64,000 nucleotides of DNA from Mycobacteroides salmoniphilum (GCF_004924335.1 NZ_CP024633.1:3410001-3474000); one strand, 5' to 3'; shown: positions 19,567 to 29,566, counted from the first letter of the stretch. Numbers and translations are program-made. Notes: generated by a model from the sequence alone, not told the origin.

Positions 19567-19590
19567 GACACTGGTGTGATTACACACGTG
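19567..19590. promoter_or_regulatory. Overlapping palindromes in the whiB2-fbiA intergenic region
   Basis: GTGTGATTACACAC (19574-19587) has perfect 5-bp arms around ATTA, and it is flanked on the left by GACACTGGTGT, itself a dyad. GACAC is the core recognised by the WhiA-WhiB pair in Streptomyces, so autoregulation by WhiB2/WhiA is plausible. A CRP-type TGTGA half-site is also contained. It lies about 150 bases upstream of whiB2 and 115 upstream of fbiA. Everything beyond the symmetry itself is inference. Confidence 0.45.
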
Positions 19591-19704
19591 TTCGCTGCCG
19601 GGGTCAAGCGAAGGACGAAAATTCATACCATCTGCGACCGACAAAATCGGCGTGGCGCCCTCGTGGCGTGTCGCATCATTGCCGGCGCACTAGTCTGGGT
19701 CAGC

Positions 19705-20673
19705 GTGAAACTCACCGTCCTCGTCGGCGGCGTCGGCGGAGCGCGCTTCCTGCTCGGCGTCCAGCGCTTGCTCGGATCAGACTCCAGCAAGCATCAGATA
19801 AACGCCATCGTGAACATTGGCGACGACGCCTGGATGCACGGCGTCAGGATCTGCCCTGACCTGGACACCTGCATGTACACCCTGGGCGGAGGGGTCGACC
19901 CCGAGCGGGGCTGGGGACACCGCGACGAGACCTGGAACGCCATGGAGGAGCTGGCGGCCTATGGCGCCCAGCCCGACTGGTTCTCGCTCGGCGACAGGGA
20001 CCTGGCCACTCACCTGATACGCAGTCAAATGCTGCGAGCCGGTTACCCGCTATCAGCGGTCACCGAAGCGTTATGCAATCGATGGCAGCCCGGAGTCCGG
20101 CTGTTACCCGCCAGCGACGACCGCTGTGAGACCCATGTGGTGATCACCGACCCTGCCGACGGAGAGCGGCGCGCCATCCACTTCCAACAGTGGTGGGTAC
20201 AGCACCGCGCGCAGGTCCCCACGCACAGCTTCGCGTTCGTCGGCGCGGACGAAGCAAAGGCCGGCCCGGGTGTTGCCGAGGCCATTGGCGAGGCCGATGT
20301 CGTCTTGCTGGCCCCGTCCAATCCGGTGGTGAGCATCGGGGCGGTCCTGGCGGTCGGCGGAGTTCGCGGGGCGCTCCGCACAACCCCCGCTCCGGTCATC
20401 GGGTACTCGCCGATCGTGTCCGGCAGGCCGCTCCGCGGAATGGCCGACGAATGTTTGCGCGTGATCGGTGTTGAGGTGAGCTCGCAAGGTGTCGGGGAAC
20501 ACTTCGGCGCCCGCTCACAGACCGGCATCCTCGACGGCTGGCTGGTCGACGAGGGTGACGCCGCTCACATTGCGGGAGTTCAGGTACGGTCGGTTCCGCT
20601 GCTCATGACCGACCCGGACGCGACGGCGGCGATGGTGCGTGCGGGACTTGACCTGGCCGGAGTTACTCTATGA
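19705..20673 (+). CDS. fbiA: F420 biosynthesis 2-phospho-L-lactate transferase FbiA (CofD-like)
   Basis: Cytoplasmic enzyme of 322 residues that joins the deazaflavin Fo to the activated (phosphoenol)pyruvyl/lactyl guanosine diphosphate to make (dehydro)F420-0. The N-terminal Rossmann motif [19 protein letters not shown], the [10 protein letters not shown] metal site and [10 protein letters not shown] are family hallmarks. I use the GTG giving VKLTVLVGG because conservation begins there; an earlier start adds 43 residues that run through the regulatory palindromes. The stop overlaps the fbiB start by four bases. Confidence 0.96.
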   Translation: MKLTVLVGGVGGARFLLGVQRLLGSDSSKHQINAIVNIGDDAWMHGVRICPDLDTCMYTLGGGVDPERGWGHRDETWNAMEELAAYGAQPDWFSLGDRDLATHLIRSQMLRAGYPLSAVTEALCNRWQPGVRLLPASDDRCETHVVITDPADGERRAIHFQQWWVQHRAQVPTHSFAFVGADEAKAGPGVAEAIGEADVVLLAPSNPVVSIGAVLAVGGVRGALRTTPAPVIGYSPIVSGRPLRGMADECLRVIGVEVSSQGVGEHFGARSQTGILDGWLVDEGDAAHIAGVQVRSVPLLMTDPDATAAMVRAGLDLAGVTL

Positions 20674-22046
20674 CCTCACCTGCGGATTCCCCTGCACCCG
20701 AACATGGTTCAGCGGCTCCGGTAGAGATCCTACCCGTTCCGGGCCTGCCGGAATTCCGCCCCGGCGACGATGTCGCCGGGGCCATCGCCGCGGTGGCGCC
20801 GTGGGTCCGCGACGGCGATGTGATCGTGATCACTAGCAAGATCGTTTCCAAGGCCGAGGGTCGAATCGTGGCCGCGCCCACCGATCCCGAGGCGCGAGAC
20901 AACTTACGGCGCAGGCTGATCGACTCCGAATCTGTCCGTGTGCTGGCCCGCAAGGGCAAGACACTGATTACCGAGAACATCATCGGCATCGTGCAGGCCG
21001 CCGCCGGAATCGACGCATCCAATGTGGACACGGCGGAACTCGTACTACTGCCCGTTGACCCCGATGCCAGCGCTGCGGCAGTGCGGGCCGCGCTGTCACG
21101 CCAACTGGGCGTGAACGTAGCGGTGGTGATCACCGACACCATGGGCCGGGCCTGGCGCAACGGCCAGACCGATGCGGCCATCGGCTCTTCCGGTATCTCC
21201 GTCCTCTACGGCTACGCCGGTGCAAAAGATAAGCACGGCAACGAGCTTCAGGTGACAGAGGTGGCTATCGCCGATGAAATCGCCGCGGCTGCCGACCTTG
21301 TCAAGGGCAAGCTCACCGACGTGCCGGTCGCGGTGGTGCGCGGCCTGTCGGTGTCCGATGACGGCAGTGTGGCCCGCGATCTCCAGCGCTCGGGCCCGGA
21401 CGACTTGTTCTGGCTCGGCACCGCAGAGGCCTTGGAGCAGGGGCGCCGCGATGCGGTACTGGTGCGCCGCTCCATCCGGCAATTCGCCGACATGGCAGTC
21501 GATCCCGACCTGTTACGCGAAGCCATTGGCGAGGCGCTGACGGCCCCCGCGCCGCATCACACCCATCCGGTGCGATTCGTGTGGGTACGGGATCTGACGA
21601 GACGACGCGCGCTGCTGGACGCCATGAAGCAGGCGTGGACCGTCGACCTCAACGGGGACGGCCGCAGCCCCGAGTCCGTGCAGAAGCGGGTGGCACGCGG
21701 ACAGATCCTCTATGACGCACCGGAGGTCGTGATTCCGTTCCTGGTACCCGACGGCGCACATGACTATCCCGACGAGCGCCGGAATGCGGCGGAACGCACC
21801 ATGTTCACCGTTGCGGTCGGCGCCGCAGTGCAGGCACTCCTGGTGGCGTTGGCCGCGCGGGGTGTGGGGAGCTGCTGGATCGGGTCCACCATCTTCACAG
21901 GAGACGTAGTACGCAGGCAGCTCGCATTGGACACTTCATGGGAACCGATGGGCGCCATCGCGATTGGGTATCCCCACGGTTACCCCGACGAGGGATTGAC
22001 GCCGCGCGCTCCCCTGCCCGCCGGCCAGATGCTGGTGGAACTGTGA
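20670..22046 (+). CDS. fbiB: F420 gamma-glutamyl ligase/nitroreductase FbiB
   Basis: Bifunctional protein of 458 residues. The N-terminal domain (about 15-245, CofE type) adds glutamates to F420-0 and contains [18 protein letters not shown] and [17 protein letters not shown]. The C-terminal domain (about 250-458) is an FMN-binding nitroreductase fold ([27 protein letters not shown]) that reduces dehydro-F420-0. It is coupled to fbiA upstream and to a Nudix gene downstream by four-base overlaps. Length is close to the 448 residues of M. tuberculosis FbiB. Confidence 0.97.
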   Translation: MTSPADSPAPEHGSAAPVEILPVPGLPEFRPGDDVAGAIAAVAPWVRDGDVIVITSKIVSKAEGRIVAAPTDPEARDNLRRRLIDSESVRVLARKGKTLITENIIGIVQAAAGIDASNVDTAELVLLPVDPDASAAAVRAALSRQLGVNVAVVITDTMGRAWRNGQTDAAIGSSGISVLYGYAGAKDKHGNELQVTEVAIADEIAAAADLVKGKLTDVPVAVVRGLSVSDDGSVARDLQRSGPDDLFWLGTAEALEQGRRDAVLVRRSIRQFADMAVDPDLLREAIGEALTAPAPHHTHPVRFVWVRDLTRRRALLDAMKQAWTVDLNGDGRSPESVQKRVARGQILYDAPEVVIPFLVPDGAHDYPDERRNAAERTMFTVAVGAAVQALLVALAARGVGSCWIGSTIFTGDVVRRQLALDTSWEPMGAIAIGYPHGYPDEGLTPRAPLPAGQMLVEL

Positions 22047-22585
22047 CCGGGCTGCGCGAGTCGGCCGTCGAGCTGCTCTCCTTGTGGGAGGCGCCGGACC
22101 CAGAGCAGGACAGTCTCCGGCATGCCGTGCTGGCGTTCCTCGACGCCAATCCGGACGCCTGCCGTCGCCGCAGCGCCGCCGGCCATATCACCGCCTCGGC
22201 ACTGGTGGTCAATCACGACGGATCGCAGGCGCTGCTGACCCTGCACCCCCGCGTCGGTAAATGGCTGCAACTGGGCGGCCACTGCGAGGAAGAGGACTCC
22301 ACCATCAGGGCCGCCGCGCTGCGCGAGGCCACCGAGGAGTCGGGGATCCCGAATCTCAACCTGGCATCGAATCTTCTTGGAATACACGTACATCCGATCA
22401 CGTGCTCACTGGGCGTGCCGACGCGCCATCTCGACTTGCAGTTCTTGGCGCACGCACCCGAGGGCGCACAGATCACCGTCAGCGACGAATCACTCGACCT
22501 GCGCTGGTGGCCCATCGATGAGATTCCGGATGAAGACCCCTCGGTCGTCATGTTGGCCCAGCGGGCACAGGCACGTCTGCGCTGA
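22043..22585 (+). CDS. Nudix hydrolase
   Basis: Pyrophosphohydrolase-type protein of 180 residues. The Nudix helix is recognisable as GGHCEEEDS followed by [13 protein letters not shown]. The glycine-to-REATEE spacing differs from the canonical GX5EX7REUXEEXGU by a couple of residues, so the usual first glutamate position is serine. The catalytic REATEE is intact. The GTG start overlaps the fbiB stop (GTGA), which implies co-translation with the F420 genes. Possible roles are clean-up of a nucleotide diphosphate by-product or an unrelated housekeeping task. Substrate unknown. Confidence 0.88.
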   Translation: MTGLRESAVELLSLWEAPDPEQDSLRHAVLAFLDANPDACRRRSAAGHITASALVVNHDGSQALLTLHPRVGKWLQLGGHCEEEDSTIRAAALREATEESGIPNLNLASNLLGIHVHPITCSLGVPTRHLDLQFLAHAPEGAQITVSDESLDLRWWPIDEIPDEDPSVVMLAQRAQARLR

Positions 22586-22607
22586 GCGCCAGCCTGAGCC
22601 CGGGCGC

Positions 22608-23735
22608 CTAGACGTCCGACGAGTACCTGATGCCGCCGTCGGGAATGGTGATTCCGGGCCACACCCGGGCTCCGCGCAGCAGCTCGCACCGCGCGCCGAT
22701 GTCGGCACCGTCACCGATCACGCCGTCGCGCACCAGTGCCCGCGGACCGATGCGAGCGCCAAACCCGATGATGGAGCGTTCCACCACAGCACCCGCTTCG
22801 ATGCGCGCACCGTCGAAGATGACCGCACCGTCGAGCCGTGCCCCCGGGCCGATTTCGGCTCCCCGACCCACCACGGTGCCACCGATCACCAGCGCACCCG
22901 GTGCCACCGAAGCGCCGTCGTGCACCAGGGCCTCACCCGGATGTTCGGGGATCGCCGGTGACGGCGCGATGCCGCGCACCAGGTCCGCCGAGCCACGCAC
23001 GAAGTCCTCGGGAGTTCCCATATCGCGCCAATAGCTGGTGTCCACGTATCCGCACACTTTGGCGCCACTGCTCAGCAGTCCCGGAAAGACCTCTCGTTCA
23101 ACCGATACCGGCCGACCAGAGGGGATCTGTTCGATCAGCTCACGCCGGAACACGTAGCACCCGGCGTTGATCTGATCGGTGGGCGGATCCTCGGTCTTCT
23201 CCAGAAACGCAGTGACACGACCGTCGGAATCGGTAGGCACACAGCCGAACGCACGCGGGTCGCCGACGCGTACCAGGTGCAACGTCAGGTCGGCCTGAGT
23301 CTGCTCATGATGCGCGAGAAGATCTTTCAGATCCAGACCGGACAACACATCGCCATTGAAGACGAGGGCGGTGTCGTGGCGTAGATGCTCCAGCACATTC
23401 CGGATGGCCCCGCCTGTGCCCAGCGGCTCAGTTTCTGTGACATACGTGATCGACAGGCCCAGCTTGGATCCGTCGCCGAATTCCGACTCGAAGACCTCGG
23501 CCTTGTAGGACGTCCCCAGCACCACATGATCGATCCCGGCCGCCGCTACCCGCGACAAGACATGTGTCAGGAAGGGGAAGCCGGCGATCGGCAGCATCGG
23601 CTTGGGCGCCGAGAGGGTCAGTGGGCGCAGCCGGGTGCCCTGCCCTCCCACCAAGATGACGGCATCGGCTTTCACGGTGCCCGATTCAACCACGGCGCCC
23701 GGTTCAACACTGCCAGATACAACACTCTCAGGCAT
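22608..23735 (-). CDS. manC: Mannose-1-phosphate guanylyltransferase
   Basis: Nucleotidyltransferase of 375 residues making GDP-mannose from mannose-1-phosphate and GTP (Rv3264c ortholog, called manB or manC in different sources). The N-terminal Rossmann-like domain has LVGGQGTRLRPLTLSAPKPM and the metal-site FNGDVLSG. The C-terminal part (about 265-375) is a left-handed beta-helix of hexapeptides (IIGFGARIGPRALVRDGVIG). Two close ATGs exist; the second (MPESVV) has AAGGAG six bases upstream, whereas the first abuts the SD, so I use the second. It overlaps wbbL1 by eight bases. Confidence 0.95.
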   Translation of the reverse strand: MPESVVSGSVEPGAVVESGTVKADAVILVGGQGTRLRPLTLSAPKPMLPIAGFPFLTHVLSRVAAAGIDHVVLGTSYKAEVFESEFGDGSKLGLSITYVTETEPLGTGGAIRNVLEHLRHDTALVFNGDVLSGLDLKDLLAHHEQTQADLTLHLVRVGDPRAFGCVPTDSDGRVTAFLEKTEDPPTDQINAGCYVFRRELIEQIPSGRPVSVEREVFPGLLSSGAKVCGYVDTSYWRDMGTPEDFVRGSADLVRGIAPSPAIPEHPGEALVHDGASVAPGALVIGGTVVGRGAEIGPGARLDGAVIFDGARIEAGAVVERSIIGFGARIGPRALVRDGVIGDGADIGARCELLRGARVWPGITIPDGGIRYSSDV

Positions 23736-24654
23736 TCCCATCTCCTTGCTTGTCCCGGCGCCGATTCGCGCGGATCGCCGCACGCACCACGATCGCAGAT
23801 CGAGCCGCCAGTGCGCTCCGAATGCTCCAGCGCAACGGCGCCTGCCACCAGTGCGGGTGCCGGTCGGATTGATAGATATAGACGCTGTCGTGATGAGCGG
23901 TGAGGCTGCGTGCGGGATCACGTCCGGCCGCATGGCCTTTCGCGTGCACAACCTCCGCGCTGGGCGCGTACACGTTCTGCCAGCCCGCACGCGCAAGCCG
24001 GTCCCCTAGATCGACGTCTTCCATGTACATGAAGTAGCGCGTGTCGAACCCGCCGATGGCATCGAAGGCTTTACGCCGAAGCAGCAGGCACGACCCCGAC
24101 AGCCATCCGACGACACGCTCGGACGGTTCCATCCGGTCCTGGCGGTATGCCGCGGTCCACGGATTGGTGGGCCATACCGATCCCAGCAGCGCATGAAGCG
24201 CGCCCCCGGAGAGGCTCGGCACCACCCGCGCCGAGGGATACACCGAGCCGTCGGGTTCACGAATCAGCGGACCCAGCGCACCCGCCGCGGGCCAGCGCTG
24301 TGCAACCTCAAGCAGCGCATCGATGCTTCCCGGACCCCACTGCACATCGGGGTTCGCGATCACAATCCACTCGGCGTCGGGATCGACCTGCGCTACTCCG
24401 AGGTTGGCGGCCTTCCCATAGCCGACATTGCCCCCGGTGCGAAGCAGCTCCACCTCGGGCTCCTCAGCGGCTGCTTCGGGCACTCCATCGGTGGAGCCGT
24501 TATCGGCCAGGATCACCCGCAGGGGGCGAGCGGTGGCATGGCGCAGCGTGCGCAGGAAGCGGTCGAGGTGCTCGCCGGGCGAGTACGTCACCGTCACCAC
24601 GGCGAGCTGCTCGGGCAATACCGACGAGCCACTCGGGCGAAGGGGATCAGGCAC
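23728..24654 (-). CDS. wbbL1: Rhamnosyltransferase WbbL1
   Basis: GT2-family glycosyltransferase of 308 residues that transfers L-rhamnose from dTDP-rhamnose to GlcNAc-PP-decaprenyl, forming the linker that joins arabinogalactan to peptidoglycan. The GT-A core shows VTVTYSPGEHLDRFL, VILADNGSTDG, the metal-binding region WIVIANPDV and the later FMYMEDVDLGDRLARAGW. The C-terminus is basic. It lies between rmlD, which makes dTDP-rhamnose, and manC, as in M. tuberculosis. Confidence 0.95.
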   Translation of the reverse strand: MPDPLRPSGSSVLPEQLAVVTVTYSPGEHLDRFLRTLRHATARPLRVILADNGSTDGVPEAAAEEPEVELLRTGGNVGYGKAANLGVAQVDPDAEWIVIANPDVQWGPGSIDALLEVAQRWPAAGALGPLIREPDGSVYPSARVVPSLSGGALHALLGSVWPTNPWTAAYRQDRMEPSERVVGWLSGSCLLLRRKAFDAIGGFDTRYFMYMEDVDLGDRLARAGWQNVYAPSAEVVHAKGHAAGRDPARSLTAHHDSVYIYQSDRHPHWWQAPLRWSIRSALAARSAIVVRAAIRANRRRDKQGDGNA

Positions 24655-24675
24655 GGTGCTTGAGGGTACCCACCC

Positions 24676-25524
24676 CTAGTGTGTGGCCAGCGCCTCAGCC
24701 AACGCGTCGCGCCATGGGCGCAGCGGCGCCAGACCCGCGTCGGCCCAATGATCGCCGTCCAGCGCCGTGTACACCGGCCGGGGCGCGGCGCTCGGAAAAT
24801 CAACAGAACGGCAGGGCTGTAATCGTGAGGCATCCGCCCCGACCAGCTCGAACACGGCCTTGGCCCAGTCGAACCGATTGACCACACCGCCGCCGGCCGC
24901 ATGCAGGATCGGAGCCTGGACATCGGAGGCCGCCAGGTCCAACAGCGCCTCGGCGAGGTCTGCGGCGTACGTCGGGGACCCGGTCTGATCCGTCACCACC
25001 CGCACCGGTCCGTCCCCGGCCGCCAATCGCCTCATGACGCCCACGAAATCGCCGGTGATTCCGGTGTAGACCCAGGCCGTACGCACCACGTGGGCCGTCG
25101 GTAAGACATCGTGAACGGCCTGTTCCCCGGCGAGCTTGGTGCGCGCGTAGACACCCGTCGGAGCTGTCGCGTCACCCGGGCGGTAGGGGCGCGGGCCGGC
25201 CACACCGAATTCACCGCTGAACACGTAGTCGGTAGAGACATGTATCAATCTGGCGCCAACCTCACGACATGCCTGGGCCACCCTCTTCGCCCCGTCGGCA
25301 TTGACCGCGTATGCCCTGGCCTCGTCGCTTTCCGCGGCATCCACGGCGGTGTAGGCGGCGCAATTGATGACGGTATCCCCCGCAGCAACCACTCCGTCGG
25401 GCACACTGTCGCGGGTAATATCCCAGTCAGCCGAGTTCAGAGCGCGGATGGGGAGGTTGTGGAGCGCGGCGCGGGCAATGAGGTGGGTGCCGAGCTGGCC
25501 GCCCGCTCCGGTGATAACAAGCAC
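24676..25524 (-). CDS. rmlD: dTDP-4-dehydrorhamnose reductase
   Basis: Short-chain dehydrogenase-type enzyme of 282 residues that performs the last step of dTDP-L-rhamnose synthesis using NADPH. The N-terminal nucleotide motif is VITGAGGQLGTHL, the active-site serine/threonine region HVSTDYVFSG, and the catalytic YxxxK is YARTK. Further family motifs are AYTAVDAAESD and RTAWVYTG. The start is GTG. It is upstream of wbbL1 with a 21-base gap and divergent from lcp1. Confidence 0.95.
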   Translation of the reverse strand: MLVITGAGGQLGTHLIARAALHNLPIRALNSADWDITRDSVPDGVVAAGDTVINCAAYTAVDAAESDEARAYAVNADGAKRVAQACREVGARLIHVSTDYVFSGEFGVAGPRPYRPGDATAPTGVYARTKLAGEQAVHDVLPTAHVVRTAWVYTGITGDFVGVMRRLAAGDGPVRVVTDQTGSPTYAADLAEALLDLAASDVQAPILHAAGGGVVNRFDWAKAVFELVGADASRLQPCRSVDFPSAAPRPVYTALDGDHWADAGLAPLRPWRDALAEALATH

Positions 25525-25643
25525 ACCGAGAGTCTGGCACGCCGACTTCGCTTCCGAGGGATGGGCGCCGCCCCGACGTAGCCTTGACGAGGCCTGAAAC
25601 TTGTTGCCCGGCGAACGCCCGGCCCGGAAAGAGACGGATCACC

Positions 25644-27152
25644 GTGACCGACCCTCACGCTCTTCGCGCGAGCGGCTCACCGCAGACGGAGACACCACGC
25701 CCCCTGTGGCGGGGTATCGCGACGCTGGCCGCGGTCGCGGTCATGGTGGTCACCGGGGCCGCCTGGGGAAAGATCGGCAACATCGATCCGAACATCGCCC
25801 GATTCGATCTGCCGGGCCTGTTCGGCAATGCCGGGAAACCCAATGACGGCGCGACGGACATTCTGATGGTGGGCGTCGACAGCCGCAGCGACGCGCACGG
25901 CAACCCGCTCTCGCAGGACGAGCTATCGATGCTGCGAGCCGGCGACGAGACGGCCACCAACACCGACACCATCATCCTCATCCGGATCCCCAACAACGGA
26001 AAGTCGGCAACGGCTATCTCCATCCCCCGCGACTCGTATGTCAGCGTCCCGGACGGCACCAAGGGCAAGATCAACGGCGTCTACGGCGAAGCCAAAGAGA
26101 ACGACCGGCAGAAGCGCGTCGAATCCGGTGAGACCCTCGAGGCGGCCGAGCGCGAGTCCGTAGATGCCGGGCGCGCGGCGCTGACCCAGACGGTCGCAAA
26201 GCTGACCGGTGTCACCGTCGACCGCTACGCCGAGGTCAGCATGCTCGGATTCGTGCTGATGACCAACGCGTTGGGTGGCGTCAACGTGTGCCTCAACGAA
26301 GCCGTCTACGAGCCGATGTCGGGAGCCGACTTCCCCGCCGGTCCTCAGACGCTCGATGGCCCGAACGCGTTGAGCTTCGTGCGGCAACGCCACGACCTGC
26401 CGCGCGGTGACCTCGATCGCGTGGTCCGCCAGCAGGTGGTGATGTCCTCCTTGGCACATTCGGCGCTCTCCGGAGGAACGCTGACCAACGGAACGACCCT
26501 GAGCAAGCTTCGGGACGCGATCACGCGCACCGTGGTGCTCAGCGAGGGCTGGGACGTCATGGACTTCATCCAGCAGTTGCAGAAGCTGTCCGGGGGCAAC
26601 GTGGCGTTCGCGACCATTCCCATCCTGCGCGAGGACGGCTGGACCGAGGACGGCGCGCAGAGCGTCGTGAAGGTTGATCCCGATCAGGTGCGCAGCTGGG
26701 TGTCCGGCCTGCTGGACCAGCAGGCCGAAGGTAAGACCGAAGAGGCCACCTACTCCAAGGACCAGACGACCGCCGACGTCGTCAACGAGACTGAGATCAA
26801 CGGCCTGGCCGCTGCGGTGTCGGAACTGTTGGTGGGCAAGGGATTCACCGCAGGCAAGATCGGCAACAATGATGCCGACCACACCGGCAGCAGCCAGGTC
26901 CAGGCCGCAAAACTGGACGACGTAGGTGCCAAGGCGGTCGCCGACGCGTTGGGGTTGCAGGTGGTAGAGAAGCAGGGCCTGCCCGAGCGCACCGTCCGCG
27001 TGGTGCTGTCCAGCGACTACCACGGCCCCGGGTCCGGCCGGGACACCACACCGGCGTCCGCGGAGAGCGGTTCCGCCACCGAAGAAGCCGCACCCCCGCC
27101 GCCACCGTCGCCGATCTTCACCGCGGCCACCGGCCCACGCTGCGTCAACTAG
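25644..27152 (+). CDS. lcp1: LytR-CpsA-Psr ligase Lcp1
   Basis: Membrane-anchored ligase of 502 residues that attaches arabinogalactan to peptidoglycan in M. tuberculosis (Rv3267). One membrane helix lies at about residues 24-43. The LCP domain (about 70-330) carries the lipid-phosphate-binding arginines in ISIPRDSYVSVP and FVRQRHDLPRGDLDRVVRQQ. A LytR_C domain follows at about 375-460, and the tail is proline-rich. I use the GTG giving VTDPHALRAS; an earlier in-frame start would add 20 residues. It is divergent from rmlD, so linker synthesis and linker attachment genes are adjacent. Confidence 0.93.
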   Translation: MTDPHALRASGSPQTETPRPLWRGIATLAAVAVMVVTGAAWGKIGNIDPNIARFDLPGLFGNAGKPNDGATDILMVGVDSRSDAHGNPLSQDELSMLRAGDETATNTDTIILIRIPNNGKSATAISIPRDSYVSVPDGTKGKINGVYGEAKENDRQKRVESGETLEAAERESVDAGRAALTQTVAKLTGVTVDRYAEVSMLGFVLMTNALGGVNVCLNEAVYEPMSGADFPAGPQTLDGPNALSFVRQRHDLPRGDLDRVVRQQVVMSSLAHSALSGGTLTNGTTLSKLRDAITRTVVLSEGWDVMDFIQQLQKLSGGNVAFATIPILREDGWTEDGAQSVVKVDPDQVRSWVSGLLDQQAEGKTEEATYSKDQTTADVVNETEINGLAAAVSELLVGKGFTAGKIGNNDADHTGSSQVQAAKLDDVGAKAVADALGLQVVEKQGLPERTVRVVLSSDYHGPGSGRDTTPASAESGSATEEAAPPPPPSPIFTAATGPRCVN

Positions 27153-27836
27153 ATGAACCTCACCCCTCTGCTACTCGGCGATGCGAGCAGTCCCACGCCG
27201 CGGATCACCTACTACGACGACGGTACCGGTGAACGCATCGAGCTCTCGACGGTGACGCTGGCCAACTGGGCAGCCAAGACCGCCAATATGCTGCGCGACG
27301 AGTTCGGTGCGGGCCCCGGGTCCACGGTCGCGGTGCGACTGCCCGCGCATTGGCAAACCGCGGGCGTGCTCCTCGGAATCTGGTGGGCCGGTGCGGAAGT
27401 AGTGCTCAGCGGTGAGGACAGCTCCGATGTCGCGTTCTGCGCGCCCGGTGACGAACCGGACGCCGACGAGGTGTGCGTGCTCTCGCTTGATGCTTTCGGG
27501 CGCCCAGTGCCCCACCTGCCGCTCGGACTGACGGACTACTCGACAGCGGTCCGGGTGCACGGAGACCGGTTCTCACCCGCGGGTGCCGGGCCCGCGTTGA
27601 ATGGCCGCAGCGTCGACGAGGTTGCCGCCGCCGCACGGGAAAGCGCTGCAGCACAGGGCATCACGGCCGATGACCGGGTGCTGAGCTCGGGCTCCTGGGA
27701 TAACCCGGACACGCTGACCGCCAATCTTCTGGCGGTGCTCATCACCGGAGCCTCATTGGTGCAGGTGGCCAATCCGGACCCCGCCGCACAAGAACGGCGG
27801 GTTGTCTCCGAGAAGGTCACCCACACCCTCTCCTAG
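27153..27836 (+). CDS. TIGR03089 family protein
   Basis: Conserved actinobacterial protein of 227 residues (Rv3268-like) that resembles the N-terminal part of adenylate-forming ligases but lacks the C-terminal subdomain and AMP-binding signature. Recognisable pieces are STVTLANWAAKTANML and VAVRLPAHWQTAGVLLGIWWAGAEVV. A catalytic role is therefore doubtful. Its ATG follows the lcp1 stop with no gap, so the two are likely co-translated. It converges with fadE25 with six bases between stops. Confidence 0.85.
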   Translation: MNLTPLLLGDASSPTPRITYYDDGTGERIELSTVTLANWAAKTANMLRDEFGAGPGSTVAVRLPAHWQTAGVLLGIWWAGAEVVLSGEDSSDVAFCAPGDEPDADEVCVLSLDAFGRPVPHLPLGLTDYSTAVRVHGDRFSPAGAGPALNGRSVDEVAAAARESAAAQGITADDRVLSSGSWDNPDTLTANLLAVLITGASLVQVANPDPAAQERRVVSEKVTHTLS

Positions 27837-27842
27837 CGCGAG

Positions 27843-29006
27843 TTAGGAACCAAGCAGTGCGCGAGACATCACGACGCGCTGAATCTGGTTGGTGCCCTCG
27901 TAGATCTGGGTGATCTTGGCATCGCGCATCATGCGCTCCACGGGGAAGTCGGTGGTGTATCCGGCACCGCCGAACAGCTGCACGGCATCGGTGGTGACCT
28001 CCATGGCCACATCGGAGGCGAAGCACTTTGACGCCGAGGAGATGAACCCCAGGTTCTTCTCGCCGCGCTCGGCACGGGCCGCGGCGGTGTACACCATCAG
28101 GCGCGCGGCCTCCACCTTCATCGCCATGTCGGCGAGCATGAACTGCACGCCCTGGAAATCGCTGATGGACTTGCCAAACTGCTTGCGGTCCTTGGTGTAT
28201 GCGATCGCCTGATCCAGCGCGCCCTGAGCGATACCGAGGGCCTGCGCACCGATAGTGGGGCGGGTGTGATCCAGCGTCTCCAGCGCGGTCTTGAAACCGG
28301 TGCCCGGTTCACCGATGATCCGATCGCCCGGAATCCGGCAGTTCTCGAAGTACAGCTCTGCCGTCGGCGAGCCCTTGATGCCGAGCTTGTGCTCCAGCGG
28401 GCCGACAGTAAACCCCTCGTCGTCCTTGTGCACCATGAACGCCGAGATGCCGCCGGCCTTCTTGTCGGGATCCGTCACCGCCATGACGGTGTACCAAGAC
28501 GACTTGCCGCCGTTGGTGATCCAGCACTTGGACCCGTTGATCACCCAGTCGTCGCCGTCGGCCTTCGCACGGGTACGCATGCTGGCCGCGTCGCTGCCGG
28601 CCTCGCGCTCGGACAGCGCGTAGGACGCCATCGCCTCACCGCTGGCGATCGAGGGCAGCACCTGCTTCTTGAGCTCGTCTGAGCCATTGAGGATCAGACC
28701 CATAGTGCCGAGCTTGTTGACCGCCGGAATCAGGGACGACGACGCACAGACGCGCGCCACCTCTTCGATGACAATGCAGGCGGCCACGCTGTCTGCGCCC
28801 TGACCGTCGTACTCCTCGGGCACGTGCACGGCATTGAAGCCCGAGGCAACCAGCGCGTCGAGAGCCTCTTGAGGGAAACGCGCCTTCTCGTCGACATCCT
28901 TGGCGTGAGGAGCGATCTCCTTCTCGGCCAGACCACGGATCGCCGCACGCAACTCGTCGTGCTCCTCAGCCAGCTTGAACAGGTCGAACGACGGGTTTCC
29001 AGCCAT
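27843..29006 (-). CDS. fadE25: Acyl-CoA dehydrogenase FadE25
   Basis: FAD-dependent beta-oxidation-type dehydrogenase of 387 residues. The FAD/substrate signature ASYALSEREAGSDAASM, the WITNGGKSSWYTVMA strand and the active-site glutamate in TQIYEGTNQIQRVVMSR are all present. Sequence and neighbours (purE-purK upstream on the same strand) identify the highly conserved mycobacterial FadE25 (Rv3274c). The ATG used has GGAGG five bases upstream; the preceding in-frame GTG would add one residue. Physiological substrate is not settled. Confidence 0.95.
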   Translation of the reverse strand: MAGNPSFDLFKLAEEHDELRAAIRGLAEKEIAPHAKDVDEKARFPQEALDALVASGFNAVHVPEEYDGQGADSVAACIVIEEVARVCASSSLIPAVNKLGTMGLILNGSDELKKQVLPSIASGEAMASYALSEREAGSDAASMRTRAKADGDDWVINGSKCWITNGGKSSWYTVMAVTDPDKKAGGISAFMVHKDDEGFTVGPLEHKLGIKGSPTAELYFENCRIPGDRIIGEPGTGFKTALETLDHTRPTIGAQALGIAQGALDQAIAYTKDRKQFGKSISDFQGVQFMLADMAMKVEAARLMVYTAAARAERGEKNLGFISSASKCFASDVAMEVTTDAVQLFGGAGYTTDFPVERMMRDAKITQIYEGTNQIQRVVMSRALLGS

Positions 29007-29060
29007 CACAGCCTCCAGGATCGAACAGTTAGTCGCCGTTAACTGTACGTCACGGTCAAT

Positions 29061-29564
29061 TTAGTCGCCTAATAGTCTGCGCTGCAGCGCCGCATCCTTC
29101 TCGAGAACCGTTGCTTCCATGCTCGCCTGGAAGGCGACAACCTTCTCGCGCAGCACGTGATCGGATACCCCGAGGATCCGTGCGGCCAACAGTCCCGCAT
29201 TGCGGGCCCCGCCGATGGACACTGTCGCCACCGGCACGCCCGCGGGCATCTGCACGATGGACAGCAGGGAATCCAGGCCGTCCAACCGCGCGAGCGGTAC
29301 CGGAACGCCGATGACCGGCAACGGGGTGGCCGATGCCACCATGCCGGGCAGATGCGCGGCCCCGCCGGCTCCGGCGATGATCACCTGAATGCCCCGGTCC
29401 GCGGCTGTTTGTGCGTACTCCAGCATGCGCGCCGGCGTCCGATGCGCCGAGACAACCCCCACTTCGAACGGAATCTCGAACTCCGCCAAAGCATTCGCGG
29501 CATCCGACATCACCGACCAGTCACTGTCGCTGCCCATGATCAGGCCGACCCGTGCACTCACCAT
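29061..29564 (-). CDS. purE: N5-carboxyaminoimidazole ribonucleotide mutase PurE
   Basis: Cytoplasmic enzyme of 167 residues that moves the carboxyl group of N5-CAIR to make CAIR in purine synthesis. Class I PurE motifs are visible: [25 protein letters not shown] with the catalytic histidine, and [17 protein letters not shown] use the ATG giving [11 protein letters not shown], two bases after the purK stop; an earlier start lies inside purK. It works directly on the product of PurK. Confidence 0.97.
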   Translation of the reverse strand: MVSARVGLIMGSDSDWSVMSDAANALAEFEIPFEVGVVSAHRTPARMLEYAQTAADRGIQVIIAGAGGAAHLPGMVASATPLPVIGVPVPLARLDGLDSLLSIVQMPAGVPVATVSIGGARNAGLLAARILGVSDHVLREKVVAFQASMEATVLEKDAALQRRLLGD

Positions 29565-29566
29565 CC

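Noticed and set aside
22586..22607. GCGCC/GGCGC hairpin between the Nudix and manC stops as a terminator
   Set aside because: Only a 5-bp stem with a 12-base loop and no T-run; too weak in such GC-rich DNA to call.
25923..27023. 366-codon open frame opposite lcp1
   Set aside because: Shadow frame; composition rich in histidine and glycine as expected for antisense of high-GC coding sequence.
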